NCBI GenBank assembly: GCA_948567375.1
Contig: OX419755.1
Location: 59,655,945 to 59,719,944, forward strand
Direction of reading: 5' to 3'
Origin: Lunularia cruciata
Taxonomy: Eukaryota; Streptophyta; Marchantiopsida; Lunulariales; Lunulariaceae
Length of the DNA stretch: 64,000 bases
Shown: positions 1-13,000 of the stretch, piece by piece
How the letters are laid out: each line of letters starts with the position of its first letter
Position numbering within the stretch: the first letter of the stretch is position 1
Notes under the pieces: generated by a model
What the model was told of the DNA's origin: nothing
Database searches by the model: none
Seen by the model: only the letters and a program-made list of their open reading frames with translations
Made by a program: the position numbers and the translations under genes

Positions 1-3000
1 TTGCATGAGATGAGGGGGCAGCCCAGGAGGCTGCTGAGGGAAAGCCGGTGGCCCTTGTAAGGATTTTCCAGACATGTTATGCATGGTTTGTTGTATCTGT
101 TGCTGCTGGGATTGTTGTTGAATTTGTTGATGAGACTGTTGCTGCATTTGTTGGTGCGATTGATGTTGTTGCTGCTGCTGCTGTAAGCTGGACTGGGCGG
201 CTGCTGGATATGGAGTGCTAGGAGGGGGTGGATTTATTGGGATTGTGTTTGTGTTCATCACCCCCAGAAGAGGTGGTGACGCTACTGCAGTATCACCCGG
301 GGCTTGAGGCATAGGCATGGCCATGCCTACCCCAGGAATGGCACCTTCACCCCGAACAGGTCCTCCACCAGTAAAGGGGCCAGGTGTCACTGGACCGTCT
401 GTTGACATTGCAGCTGAAGAGGACCGACCACCAGAAGGCGCAGAATTATCGCCGGGATTCCCTGTAAGATACAAAGTACAATCTTTTAACCACTAGATGA
501 TTATTGAGACAAATCAATCCCCAAGGGTTCCCCTTGATGAATATTTCATCGACACTAATAAATTATAGCCTCTTCCAGTTTGGGAAGTACCAAGCCAAGG
601 TATTAATCTAACCTTGGGAGTGAGGGATGGCCTGTCTGCAATCTCGAAGAGAATCTCCTGGACGATTACGGCACCAGAATTTGGTTGTGTGATCGTTGCT
701 ACCACTGATCACGTACCCATCATGTCGTCATCACGTTAGTAAGGGTCAGATAAACAAGAAAAAGGGGGAGAGAGGAGAGAGAACCAATGCGTTTGAGAAA
801 TGACATTATAATGTTGAGATCAGTAGAAAACATCAATCTCAAAGCTTAAACTCAACTTAACTCATACAATCTACTCTATCGACATTATTCGCAGATCCTC
901 AGCATTCACCTGGCGTTGAAATGACAGGGCCATCCTTTATGACTGAGCTCACTGAGTATCACAACCTTACCTGCAAAGGATGTGTCCCATAGGATGCCAT
1001 GCTAAGTCCCATACACTACTCTCGTGCGCATTGGCAACTTCTGCTTGCGGTGTCTCGTGTCTGGATGTTGGCATGAAGTCCACAACTACTGGTGAGCAAG
1101 AGATATAGCACCTATTCAGAATTAAACCTCCATTGAAGTTGTGAGACATTATTAGCTCCCGATATTTTCACAGTTTCCACTACCAAGATCTGTCCTGTGT
1201 ATTCCACAGCTGTGGCAATCCTCTCCGAACATATACTTGGATATCCTGGCGGCTCAGGTCCAGAATATCCAAATCCTTTTATAGAAGTAGGGCAGCTGTA
1301 TTTTCTTTGTTTATAACTGAAACAGACCTTCAATAGGGAGCTATACACGACTTTTAACAAAAGAAAACTTAGAAACCAAAACTTGGTCAAATACCCAACA
1401 AGCCAGTGAATGATGCTCCCATCGTAGCTGCCACTGACAAAAAGCTCCTCGTGGAATGGGTGCCATGCTAAGGCTGCGGCACACCACACACAAATGTAAG
1501 TCAAGTCATGAATCAAAACCGTTTCCAGACGATTGTTGAAAACAACATTCTACGCGCTTGACTTCTATCCCGCTAAGTAGAATAGAAATGTCCAGAATCA
1601 CAGAAGGTACCTCAGAATCATCGATCTAAATAACCACAAACAACATGTCAGTGTTAAAAATTACTGACCTGTGACCTCCTTCCGATGACCTCGATATGAC
1701 TCCAGCTCTTGCAATGTACGAATGTCATACAACTACAACCAATTATAACAAACATGACCAAGATGTTAGTTTCGAATACAGGTACACTGTCTCTGACATC
1801 AAAATTCGCATCCTTTTAGATTTGTAATTACTTCACCAGTACGAGGTTAGTGGACGGTATGGCGGATAAGGAGTCCCTACTTTGATCGTCTGATCTCTGG
1901 AAGCAGTAATCACCCAGTTCCCATTGCTGTTCCACTTGACAGAAAGAACAGTGTTTTTATGTCCGTGTCTGCGCAGCAACTTCTGTTTTAGCACACTTCG
2001 TCCAAAGTAAACAGCTTGTGCAATGTAGCATTCCATTTCATGTAAACTATGCAAGGGTCATCTGTCAAACGCATTAGTTCTGTTGATGAGACACATGACA
2101 GCCGCAAGTAGTGTATAGAGAGGGAATGAAAAAATAGAGGGGACTTGATAGACCCACAGTGTGCTCAGCTCTTTGCCAGTTTTCGCGTCCCAAAGCTTCA
2201 CTAGATTATCCTTCGCTCCTTCAAGAAAAACCCACCACAGCAAATTTGAGTATCACCATGTATCATCATAACCTTCGTCATTTCCAGCTTCAGCTACAAT
2301 TTTCCACTTCCGGACACACTATGAGGAGTCAAAACGCACAAATGTGCATGGAAGTAAGAATTTTTTAGGTCATCACCTGACACAAGTAGAGATTTCTGAG
2401 GATGCCAGTCAACACTCTTCACGTCCCAGCCATGGCCTGCCCGATTGAAAAAGCACATTCAGGAACCTTGTCAATTCCCGTCTGCAGCTCACGAACGTTC
2501 TCCCTGTCCAACTTGCCCTCACTTCACACGGATGAACCATATGAGCATGTAAGGTCTGTCAAGACCCTACAAAACTCCTCCCTTCTTTATTCCTTCTATC
2601 TTGGATCATTACGGAGGAATGGAACTCTTAGCCCCTAAGCACAGCATATTTATCCCACAAGAAGGACAAACCACCGCTGATCCGGCAAAGCACCTGAGCT
2701 TCACTGGCCAGATAACATAAATTACAGCTCTCATTTTTCTACCATAAGTAAACTCATCAGGTTCCTGAAACAGCGAATGCTTCTTTCTGACCATAATATA
2801 CTGCTAACACGCATGAACTGCCCCCGTCTCAAATCTTATGAGACGCCCCACTGAGCGAGTGCATGAGCACTGGGATCAACCCCTGCATGCTCTCCGTCAG
2901 CATGAGTCCGTCAGCACTACAAACACACTAAGGAAGAAGCAGTCATTTCATGGTAAGTCTCCACGATAACACCCACGACTTTGTCAGTGTCTTGCGGGGT

Positions 3001-4066
3001 GCCAAAATGGCTGGATGCAATGCCAGTATCTCTCCTAAACTTCTTGAACCCCAAAAGCCGTGCATGAGGACTGGGATTTACCCCTGCATGTTGTATGTCA
3101 ACATGAGTCCGTCAACACTTAACACGAACAGGAAGGAGCAAGAATTTTGTAGGAAGTGTGCACGGAAAACGTAATGAATTCATCAATGCTCCCATGCTTG
3201 CCTAGAAACCCCGGTGTAGTCCAAATAGCTCTACATGTCGAGTTTCTGTAGGGTTCATGAGTCTCCAGAGCAGGTTTAGCAAGTTGATGCATTTGCAACT
3301 TCTATGCGGGATCAGTTCGAGGAACAGGGGATCCTGTAGATCTATTTTAGGAAATATCATCGCCCCGAGTGTAACCATTAAATACAACCCTTCTTTGACA
3401 GCCCAAAACGTACTTGAGCAATAAAGGACAGGTCTACTTGTTGATGTATAGGCTGTCCGTAGGTACCCAGGACTGCATAAACTTTAACAAGTATCTGCAC
3501 CCCCTATCTATTGTATCTCGCGACTCAATATATTTCTGCAAATTTCGAAACTACTCAGAAGTCAGTACATGACGATGGGAGACGACGTTCAGAGAGCGTC
3601 GCTGGAGCCTCATCCACCCGTGAAGTCGTGAGGTGTACCTTAGCACAGCTTGAGTGCAACTAGAGTCTCCGTGGACTTATTATATGGGATGCCAGCATCT
3701 CACACGACATACACAAGGTTATTATTTTACTTGTGGGAACCTCACGTGATAATCAGGTCTGATGTCAAGGTCTAATTGCGTCAAACGTTTACTTCTGTCC
3801 AAACTGTACCCTATACCGTTCAAGTTTACTCTTCGGATACAACTTCGTGTGCAACATCTTTCAATTTAGCCTCTTCTAACCCTTAAAACGTTGGTTAAAC
3901 AAAAGCTGCGACCAAGTACACTATCTAACACAGCATAGGGATGCAGAAGAAAATAGAACTTTCATTACCAGCAAGTGATCGCTCCTCTTGACACCGTGCA
4001 AAGTCCCACACTTTGACTGTTGTATCGTCGGAACAGGAACAAAACTTCAAATCTGTACTCGAGAAA
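1..4066 (-). CDS. FY: FY exons 8-16 (WD40 core and Q/P-rich tail)
   Basis: Exon 8 (4066-3969) encodes [18 protein letters not shown]. Exons 9-14 (2436-971) encode successive WD40 blades: [84 protein letters not shown] and [20 protein letters not shown]. Exon 15 (704-613) carries [17 protein letters not shown]. Exon 16 starts at 461 and runs off the left edge. It encodes a Gly/Pro/Ala region and then a run of glutamines mixed with His, Ser and Met (about positions 190-70). In FY this tail lies beyond the propeller, where the Pro-rich motifs that contact FCA are found. No stop codon is reached, so the gene is incomplete here. Confidence 0.93.
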
Positions 4067-7000
4067 CTGCGTGTCAAAACAATTAACAAATTAGTAGCTG
4101 CAGTGGGTTGTGTACACTATACTACACAAACTTCATACATAGGAAATAAGAGCAGAAGCCTTTCGAAGAGCGGGGGATCCAGAACCCACTAAGTGCATAT
4201 AAAGTGCAGATGAAATATAAGCATGAATGTGTGCAAATCGAAATGAATAACAACTCAGCAAATGGAAATTAAGTGAAACTAACAATACGAAGGTAAGCCA
4301 AAGTAAAGACATTATTGAAACATCTGATGAGCAACAATTGCAGAGAACTAGTATACATCGTGTAACCATAAGCAAGATGTGACCAATTGGGCATCTGAAA
4401 TAGAAGGTCAGGCAGGAACCATGAAACAGACATTCATCGAGCTAAGAGTACGATATAAAGCATTAGATGAGGATAGGTGGAGTGGGGCGAAGTGGGAGAG
4501 GAGTGGATGGTGTCTTGGATGAGTCGGAGTGAAGCATGAGAGGAGTGTACAGTGTATATCTCAGCATGCGCTATGGACGCATGAGTCTTAAAGCACTAAA
4601 TAACTGAAGGAAGCAGGAAGGCAGTCAAAGTAAGCCTCCACAAAAACATATACGATTTCATCAGTGCCAAAGTAGCCAGTACCCCAGCTGTCATAGTAAG
4701 CCTCAATGAAAGCACATCCCACTTTATCAGTGCCTATTGCAGTGCCGAAGTAGTGGGGCGAATGCCAGTACCCCTCATACCGAGTTTCTGTTCAAAAGCT
4801 CATGAGTGCTAAGGCAAACTTGGTTGCTTCCGAAAGTGCCACTCAAAGCAGTAACAATGCTGAGTAAAGAAACAGCTGGAACTTATGTGGGAACCAGTAA
4901 GGTCATGAGGTAGTTTCTATAAAGCCGATCATAATTTGGTGGAAATTGGAAGGGAAGGGTCAATCGAAAGTGCAGGAATAGGAATAAGCAGAATAAGCCG
5001 ACCTACAGAATAATCACGAGCAAAGACAGGATGCATATTCGTGAGCATGAGAAAAGAAAGGACTCAAGACGTACCCTGTTAATGCCTGAAAGAAAACATC
5101 GATTAGTACAGAAGCAAGCAAAACATAGCAGAATGACCAGATGATGCATTCAGAAGTAAAAGCTCGTTAAAACTACTAAGCAGACCGGAGAAAGATCATC
5201 AAAGAACTGGAAGAGGCGAGAAATATCATTAGAACAGTGTGAGAGAAGGGGAGTGGAGAAAGATCATCAAAGAACAGGAAGGGGCTAGAAATATCATTAG
5301 AAGAGTGTGAGAGAAGGGGAGAAAGATCGTCAAAGGACAGGGAGGGGCGAGAAATATTATCCGCAGAGTGTTAGAAAAGGAGAGGTAATATATAGGTATA
5401 CGAGAACAGAAGCCGTTCTGGGAACAGGTTATCCAGAACTCATGAATTGCAAATGATCGGTAAGCAAGATGTACATGATTCACAATGCTAGAATAGTGAG
5501 AAATCCATAATGTAGAATACATCGAATGGAACTTGAAGCAAAGGCATAATTGAAACAAATTGAGAATAACATATGGCTAACAGACTAGTAAACAACCATG
5601 AAATCGAGAACTCTATGCTAATGACAGCGAGAAATAGGTATCGCTATGTGAAAGACTGCCAGGAAGCAGTACGTGAACGGTAAAAATAAAAAACGTGAGC
5701 TGGAGTCGGGTAGGAACACTGTATACACCAGAGGTCCCATGAATCAGGCAAAGGGCGAAGGAAAAATAATAGGGAGGGAATTAGCTGGGGAATGGAGGAG
5801 TGGAACAATGCGAGAGCTATAGGATGGTGTGGCTGCAGAAACCTGTCGAAGTGTAACAGGTTGACGAGAGCAAAGCGGAAAAGGACAGGATATAAAGTAT
5901 ATCGCAACAAGCGATATGGACGCTTGAGTCCTGAGTCGCTAAACAATAAAGGGAAGCAGAAGGTGGCCATAGTAAACCTTCATGAAAACACCTGCGACTT
6001 CATCAGTGCCTCACGCAGTGCCGAAGTAGCTGAGCAATTGCCAGTACCCCTCATACCAAGTTTCTGCTCGAAAACGCATGAGTGCCAAGGCAAACTCGGT
6101 TGCTCCCTAAAGTGCCGCTCAAAAGTAAGGGGAATGTCAAAACGAACAGAGGTGGAAGTGTGGAAAGCAAGGGTAAGCAAAAGTGCAGGCACACACTTAC
6201 GCGCTGGAGTCCTAACCGCATAATGAGGATCAGTCCAGAAAGAAAAGAATCCACATGAGTAAGATGAGGGAAGAAATGGAGACATACCTGATGGATCCCT
6301 GAAATCACAAACATTCATTAGTAGAGAGAAAGTCCAGGACACAACAATGAGAAAGAGTCAAGCAGACGTTTGCTAGTGATACAAGAGTGGAGCAAGAAAA
6401 CTTCAGCGCTGCACGGGAAGGGGACAAGTCAACTGAAACAGGAAAAGCAGAGGTGAAGTGAATTAAGGTGAAGGTGAAGTATACAGTATATATATGAATT
6501 CAGAAGTCAAGAAGGACTCCCAAACAACAGTGTGATATACAGGCCCCCGGGAAAAAGAGAGGTAATATATGCAACAGGTGACACAAGAGGTTGAACCATG
6601 AATCAGTCAAAGAGCGAAGGAAAAATACTAGGGAGGGAATTAGCTGGGGAATGGAGGAGTGGAACAATACAATAGTTATAGGATGGTGTGGCTGCAGAGA
6701 CGGGTCGAAGTTAAACAGGGTCACGAGAGCGAAGTGTAAGAGGACAGGATATAAAGTATATCACAAAAAGCACTATGGACGCTTGAGTCCTGAGACACTA
6801 AACAACAAAGGGGAGCAGAAGGTGGCCATAGTAAACCTCCGCGAAAACACCTGCGACTTCGTCACTGCCGAAGTAGCTGAGCAATTGTCAATACCCCTCG
6901 TACACAGTTTCTGCTTGAAAACTCATGAGTGCCAAGGTAAATTCGGTTGCTTCCAACAGTGCCGCTCGAAATAATAAACAGCCAGCAGAAGGCTACAGAA

Positions 7001-10000
7001 ACGAACAAATGGAGCTTTAAGTTCCCCCAAAAGAGCAGAAATAGGATGTAGAATAGGACGCAGAATGTAGCCAAAAACGAAATAGTCAACAAGCAGAGGA
7101 AGAAAATAAAATCAAAGGCAGGAGAGTGTGAGGGATTCGAGACATCCATTGAAAATGCCTGCAAGGAAGACATCGATTAGTATTTGCAGCAAGTAAAACC
7201 TAGCATATTTTACTTATGAAGCAAAATCAATGATAGAGTAATAAGATTACACCAGAGAGCGAACCACGAAGAACCCAAGAGGAGTTAGTAGGAACATGAA
7301 GGAATGAGCAAAGTTGGTTGAGTGTCAAACGGAGAGCTTGAGAGCCGGGAGTAAGGCAGAACGGACAAGCACCAAAGGTGGAACTACCAAGGGAGGAACG
7401 ACCGATGACCCAAACGAGCAGAAAGCAGAGGTGAGGGGAGAGGGTTTCCGAGGGAAGGATTGCCTCGGGTGCTTAGAGAGGCCTTGAGAACTGTGAAGGA
7501 AAGGAGCTATAGGGCGAGATGGTTCCCTGTGTCAGCCTATCAACAGAAGGGGTAGAAGTTCGTGTAAGTAGTTGAAAGGCTGGACAAAGAGATGCTTTGG
7601 AGACTAACGCCATCAGGGATGCACTATAAGTCAGTAGACTGGATAGAGTATACCACTGCAAATCACTGTAACTACTCTATGTATTACTCTACTCGTATAA
7701 CTGGATAGAGTATATCACTGTAACTACTCTAAGCCAATGATCAAAATGAGAGAAGAACTGAGAAAAGATGGTTGAAAGTGAAATAAATCTGCAATGTCAG
7801 ATGAGCAGAAGAAGAAATCTGGAAGAGAACGAAACATACCTGGTGAAGACCTGAAAGATAACCAAGATTAGTAAAGCAAAGGCAAAGAAATCAGATGAAA
7901 TCGAAACAGGCAGTAGAAAACACAAGTTGGATGCTAAGAGAGGAAAATGAGACAGAAACCTAATGCAAAATGAAAGAAGAGAGGGAGATGGAAGGAGGAT
8001 GTTCGGAGAGAAAGAGAGCCTTGGATTCTCTTTATGATTAGGTGATCACCACGTGGATTAGAGTAAAAAGTTCTAGTCATATAAAAAGACAAAAACAGAT
8101 GCTATTTAAAGAGACCTGAGATTAACTAAACATGATATGTGCAAATCGAGATCAGCAATGAAACCCTAAATTAAGGTAACGAATCTATCAGATTCAATGC
8201 GGGGTTAAGCACAAACAAAATATCACTATGTCCTGATCAACAGTAGAGAACGGATATACATCAACGCTGAGTAAAGCATGTAGTGCAATAAACAAGCTGT
8301 AATTGAAGACCCACAAGTCAAAACTAAACCATTCAAGGGGAACTGAAATTGACAGACTGTACAGAACACATGTAAGGGAACCATGAAGCAAAACAACAGA
8401 TGTGAGTTGGAGCGAAGGGGAAGAGAGTGGATAGTCTCTAGGCTGAGGTTCGCTTATATATATAGGTGAGTGTTTTCTGCACTTGTTTAAGTTAATTTTT
8501 CTACGATCTCCAACACTAACACCTTGCATTTCATGAAGTCCTGAGTTGCTTAACATCATCTCAAGTGTGTTCTATGCTATTTCAGTGTTGAGTCTTAGTA
8601 ATGTTGCGTGAGTGAACTTGTGTACTGTCTTTGAGCTCTTATACGAGAGAGAGAGAGAGAGAGAGAGAGATCTAGTATTGCTGTGTGTTATTGATGTCTG
8701 ATGCATCAGAGATTAGAATGACTTACAGACCTTCTACTTCAAGGGTAGATACAGTAGTTCTCATCAGTTTATGGGCCCACAGTCACCACTGGAGTTGATA
8801 GGAAAACTCAGAGAGATAGAGAGACTGACAAACACTAACTTACAGATCCTGGGTTTTGGATGTGAAGTCTATCTTAGACAGTTATGACTATTTAGGCTCG
8901 GCATTAGAAGCTCATGATATAAATGAGCTAGAGTCCAACAAGGAAGAGAGAGTCCAGCACTACTACTAGGAGATTTCTGCTAAGGGCTATGCAAGAGCCG
9001 ATCAGAGATCTAGTAGACACTTATGCTTGGAATTGGGGGATCTGGCAAAAACTCAAAAGTTATTACTCTGTTTAGAAATTGGAGAGTTCCAATTGAATAT
9101 GGGATGCAATTTGGAACATGAAATTGCAAGATGGTGATGATTTCACCCTACATTTGTCAAACCTGCAAAAAACTTTCAAGAGTATAAAAGAGAATGGTGT
9201 TGTACTTGCAAAGAAATATGAGATCAACCATCTCTTAGGGACTCTCCCTTCAAGCTATCACCCTGTCCTAGTAGCTCTAAACGTTTTACCTGTTGAAGTT
9301 GTCACATAGGATTATGCGATGAAAAAATTGATGGTGTCTAGCAGAGACAGAGAGGACAAAGAGATGAAGTTACGAGCTGGGAGATGCTGCTCTGTCCAGT
9401 GATTCTTCTCAGTCAAGAAGAGTGCCAGATAGAAGAGTGAGTAAATCTGGGAAAGGAGTAAGTATTGTTGATGACAGGACCTGTTATTTCTATCATGAGA
9501 AAGGTCATACTGCACCTGTATGTCCCAAGAAAGGAGAAAGGAGAGATTTAGAGCTGAAGAAGGCAGGCAAGAGACCTTGACCAGTAAAGGGTTGAAAATC
9601 TGGGAGTTCAACTTACTACACAGGGGAGTGCCATGAGATAGTAAGCGATGAGGAGGGGTACTCTGCAGCAGAGCTAGATTGTCCGAATGTTGGTAGAATC
9701 ACAATTGTCCTCAAACGGTTCTGGATGGTTCTTGGATTCTGGAGCCACCTCTCATATCTGTTCCCAGAAGGAGCTATTCTCAACTCTTCAACCTCTTAAA
9801 ATTCGCAAGAGTGTTCGTTGTGGACCTGGGATTCTGAATCCAGTGTTAGGAACTGGCAAAGTTCCTACTGCCTTCATGGGAAGATCTAACACAAGTTCTT
9901 GTAAGAGCTATTTGGAAAATGTGCTCTATGTTCCCGATTACACCAAGAACTTGATATCAGTACATTGCCTCATGGAGCATGGAGTGGATGTTCTGTTTGA

Positions 10001-13000
10001 GAGCAACAGAAATCAATGCACTTTGAAGAAAGATGAGCTGGTCCTTGGGTATGGTATTGCCAAAGGGAAGCTGTTCAAGTTGATGGAAGCTGATTGTTCT
10101 GATTCTGCATTGGTAGCAGAAAACAGAAATGGTATCCATCTCTGGCATTTGAGGTTAGGGCACTTGTCAGAGCAAAAACTACATGCTTTAGAGAAGGTAG
10201 TGGAAGGGTTGAAACTAGATCCCAAAGGAAAACTCGAATTTTGCATTGGGTGTGCAGACGGTAAGGCACACAAAGCTCCCAAAGAAATCTTCATCTAGAG
10301 CTTTTGGTCTTCTAGATGTCATACATTCTGATGTATGGGAATACATGACTGAGAAGTCATTAAGTGGAGCAGCCTACTATATTTCCTTTGTGGACGATTA
10401 CAATAGAAAGAACTTTATCTATCCCATGAAAAGCAAGGATGTAGTGCTGCGAAAATTCCAGAAGTTTGTAGCCATGGCTGAGTTGCAGACTCGGATGAAA
10501 GTCAAGCAATTGAGAACAGATGGAGGCAGAGAGTACAGGAATGAGGGATTCCTCTCTTTTCTGTCAGAGAAAGGAATTCTTCATGACTGTACTGCCAGAG
10601 ACAGTTGCAGAAAGGTTGAATAGAACACTGGTGGACAAAGCATCGGCAATGCTCCAACATGCCAAGCTGGAGAGAAAGTTTTGGGGTGCTGCAATTAGAA
10701 CTGCAAATTTTCTTAGAAATATCAGTGGTACCATAGCATTGCAAGGAAGAACTCCTGAAGAATGCTGGAGTGGTAAGACACCTAATATTTCAGCTTTGAA
10801 AGTTTTTGGATGTCCTGCCTATGTTCATATTCCCAAGGAGCAAAGGAGGAAGTTCACAAATAAGACTGAGAGAATGCTTTTTGTAGGATATGAGAGGGAC
10901 TGAAAAGATATCTTCTGTGCAATCCTAAGTCTGGACAGATTATCAGAAGTAGAGATGTACTCTTTGACGAATTGAGGACTTGGAGTGAGAAGAGGGATGA
11001 GTTGCAGAAGGGAGCTGATCAGTTTGATCAGCCTGATCAATCTGTCTTCCCAAGCTGCAGAGTCAGTTCTTCAGATCAATCATCAGAAGAGCAATCTCTA
11101 TCTGAAGCTGATGGTTCACCAGAGGAGAGTCTGAAGGTGTACCAAAGAAGGCCTAAACAGACGGTGGTTTCTGATTCTGATACTACAGAAGAAGACTCTC
11201 AGAAGCAGACTGCAGATGCAGAATCTCGAGTGAGATTCCAGAGATGTCAAGAGATGACATGAAACTTCTGGGCACAGAACCAAGAAGATCACAGAGAGAT
11301 AGAAAACCTATTGACAGACTTGGCTTTCTATCAGAAGAGATTTTAGATGAATCTTACATCTGTCATGAAGATTGTGATCCAGACACTTTACAGCAAGCTA
11401 TGCTCAGACCAGATTCGAGTTAGTGGGAGTTGGCTGTAGCAGAAGAGAAGAAGTCTCTTCAGACTAATGGTACGTGGGTACTAGCTGATTTACCACCAGG
11501 TAGGAAAGCAATTGGCTGTAAATGGGTTTTCAGGGTCAAACATGGAGCTGAGAATGAGATCTTGAAGTACAAGGTACGACTTATTGCAAAGGGCTTCAAT
11601 CAGAAAGCATCAATGGATTATTCAGAAACTTGTGCACGTGTTGCCAGGTATGGATCTATTTGCATGCTTCTAGCTCTTGCAGCAGAGAGAGATTGGGAAG
11701 TTGATCTAGGGTGGAAGCACAGCAGAATCATAGATGGGGAGGTGAATCACTGTGACAAAATGTTGTATCAGAGTGCTCTCAGTTCTCTAATGTTTATCAT
11801 GGTCTGTACAAGACCAGATATATGCTATGTAGTGGGAGCACTAGCTAGATATACTAGCAACCCTGCACAAGCACATTGGAAAGGTATGAAGAGAGTATTC
11901 AGGTACTTAAAGGGTACTCAAGATGCATTCTTGGAGTACAGAAAGCAAGAGAACATACTTGCTCCTACTCTTGAAGCATATACAGATGCTAGTTGGGGAG
12001 ATCACACAGATAACAGCAGATCAACTAGTGGATATGTAATCATGCCTAGTGATGGAGCAATCAGCTGGCATAGTAAACAGCAAACATAAGTTGCACTGTC
12101 TACTACTGAGGCAGAATTTATGGCTGCCTCAAATGCGACTCAAGAAGTTATCTGGAACAGGAGACTTCTTAAGGAGCTGGGTTTTGAGTAGGAAAGTCCT
12201 ACTACATTGTACTGTGGCAATACAGGAAATATAGCACTCAGCAAAAATCCTGTACATCACCCAAGGACTAAGCACATTGAGATTAGAATAAGATTTGTAG
12301 AGGAGAAAGAAAAGGAGAATGTTGTGAAGTTAGTGTACTGTCCTACACAGGAGATGACAGCAGATGTGTTTACAAAAGCACTACCTAAGGATAAACACAT
12401 AAAATGTCTAGTGGAAATGGGAATTGTCCTAAACTCTCATTAAGTGTGAGGGTTAAGTTTAATTAATCTCTAATTTAGTGAATTCTCTAGTTTTTATGGT
12501 TTTGTTAGACTCCTCTAGAGCTCTGCAATCTGCTAGAGTAAAGTGGGGCGTAACCCTAATTAGGGTTGTGCAAAGCAACCTCCCTAAGGTTTGCTTATGT
12601 GTATATATGAGTGTTTTCTGTACTTGTTTGAGTAAATTCTTCTACAAGGATGATTCCCCACACCAACACCTTGCATTTTGTGAAGTCCTGAGTTGCTTAA
12701 CATCATCTCAGGTGTGTTCTATGTTATTTCAATGTTGAGTGTTAGTAATGCTGCGTGAGTGAACTTGTGTGCTGTCTTTGAACTCTGATACAAGAGAGAG
12801 AGGTCTAGTATTGCTGTGTGTTAGTGATGTCTGATACATCAGAGATTAGAATGACTGACAGACCTTCTACTTCAAGGAACAGAAACAGTAGTTCTCATCA
12901 CACTATATACATCATCGACATGGCTGCTAGTCTGCACACCCGTTATATACAAGATATAGAATCCAAATTATACAGGATATCAAAACCGTAGTGAGGGGTT

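Larger units (their letters stand above)
8449..12900 (+). mobile_element. Ty1/copia LTR retrotransposon, broken fossil, antisense in FY intron 7
   Basis: Two LTR copies bracket a copia-order interior on the plus strand. Matching LTR parts are about 8449-8766 and 12586-12900, both ending in 'gtagttctcatca'. In order: gag (about 8.86-9.6 kb, with [13 protein letters not shown] and a [14 protein letters not shown] knuckle), protease ([12 protein letters not shown], near 9.73 kb), GAG-pre-integrase ([13 protein letters not shown], near 10.14 kb), integrase (10.3-10.9 kb), reverse transcriptase ([13 protein letters not shown], near 11.57 kb) and RNase H ([20 protein letters not shown], near 11.97 kb). 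Protease before integrase before RT is diagnostic of copia. It is broken in several places and not functional. The two LTRs differ visibly, so it is not a recent insertion. Confidence 0.9.

Noticed and set aside
1-4100. Several short plus-strand open frames overlapping the FY exons
   Set aside because: They lie antisense to verified exons or in introns, show no family features, and are explained as shadows of the coding strand.
5640-7000. Open frames of 100-140 codons in the intronic repeat copies
   Set aside because: The frames differ between repeat copies and are low-complexity in composition. The repeat is conserved as DNA blocks, not as a protein.
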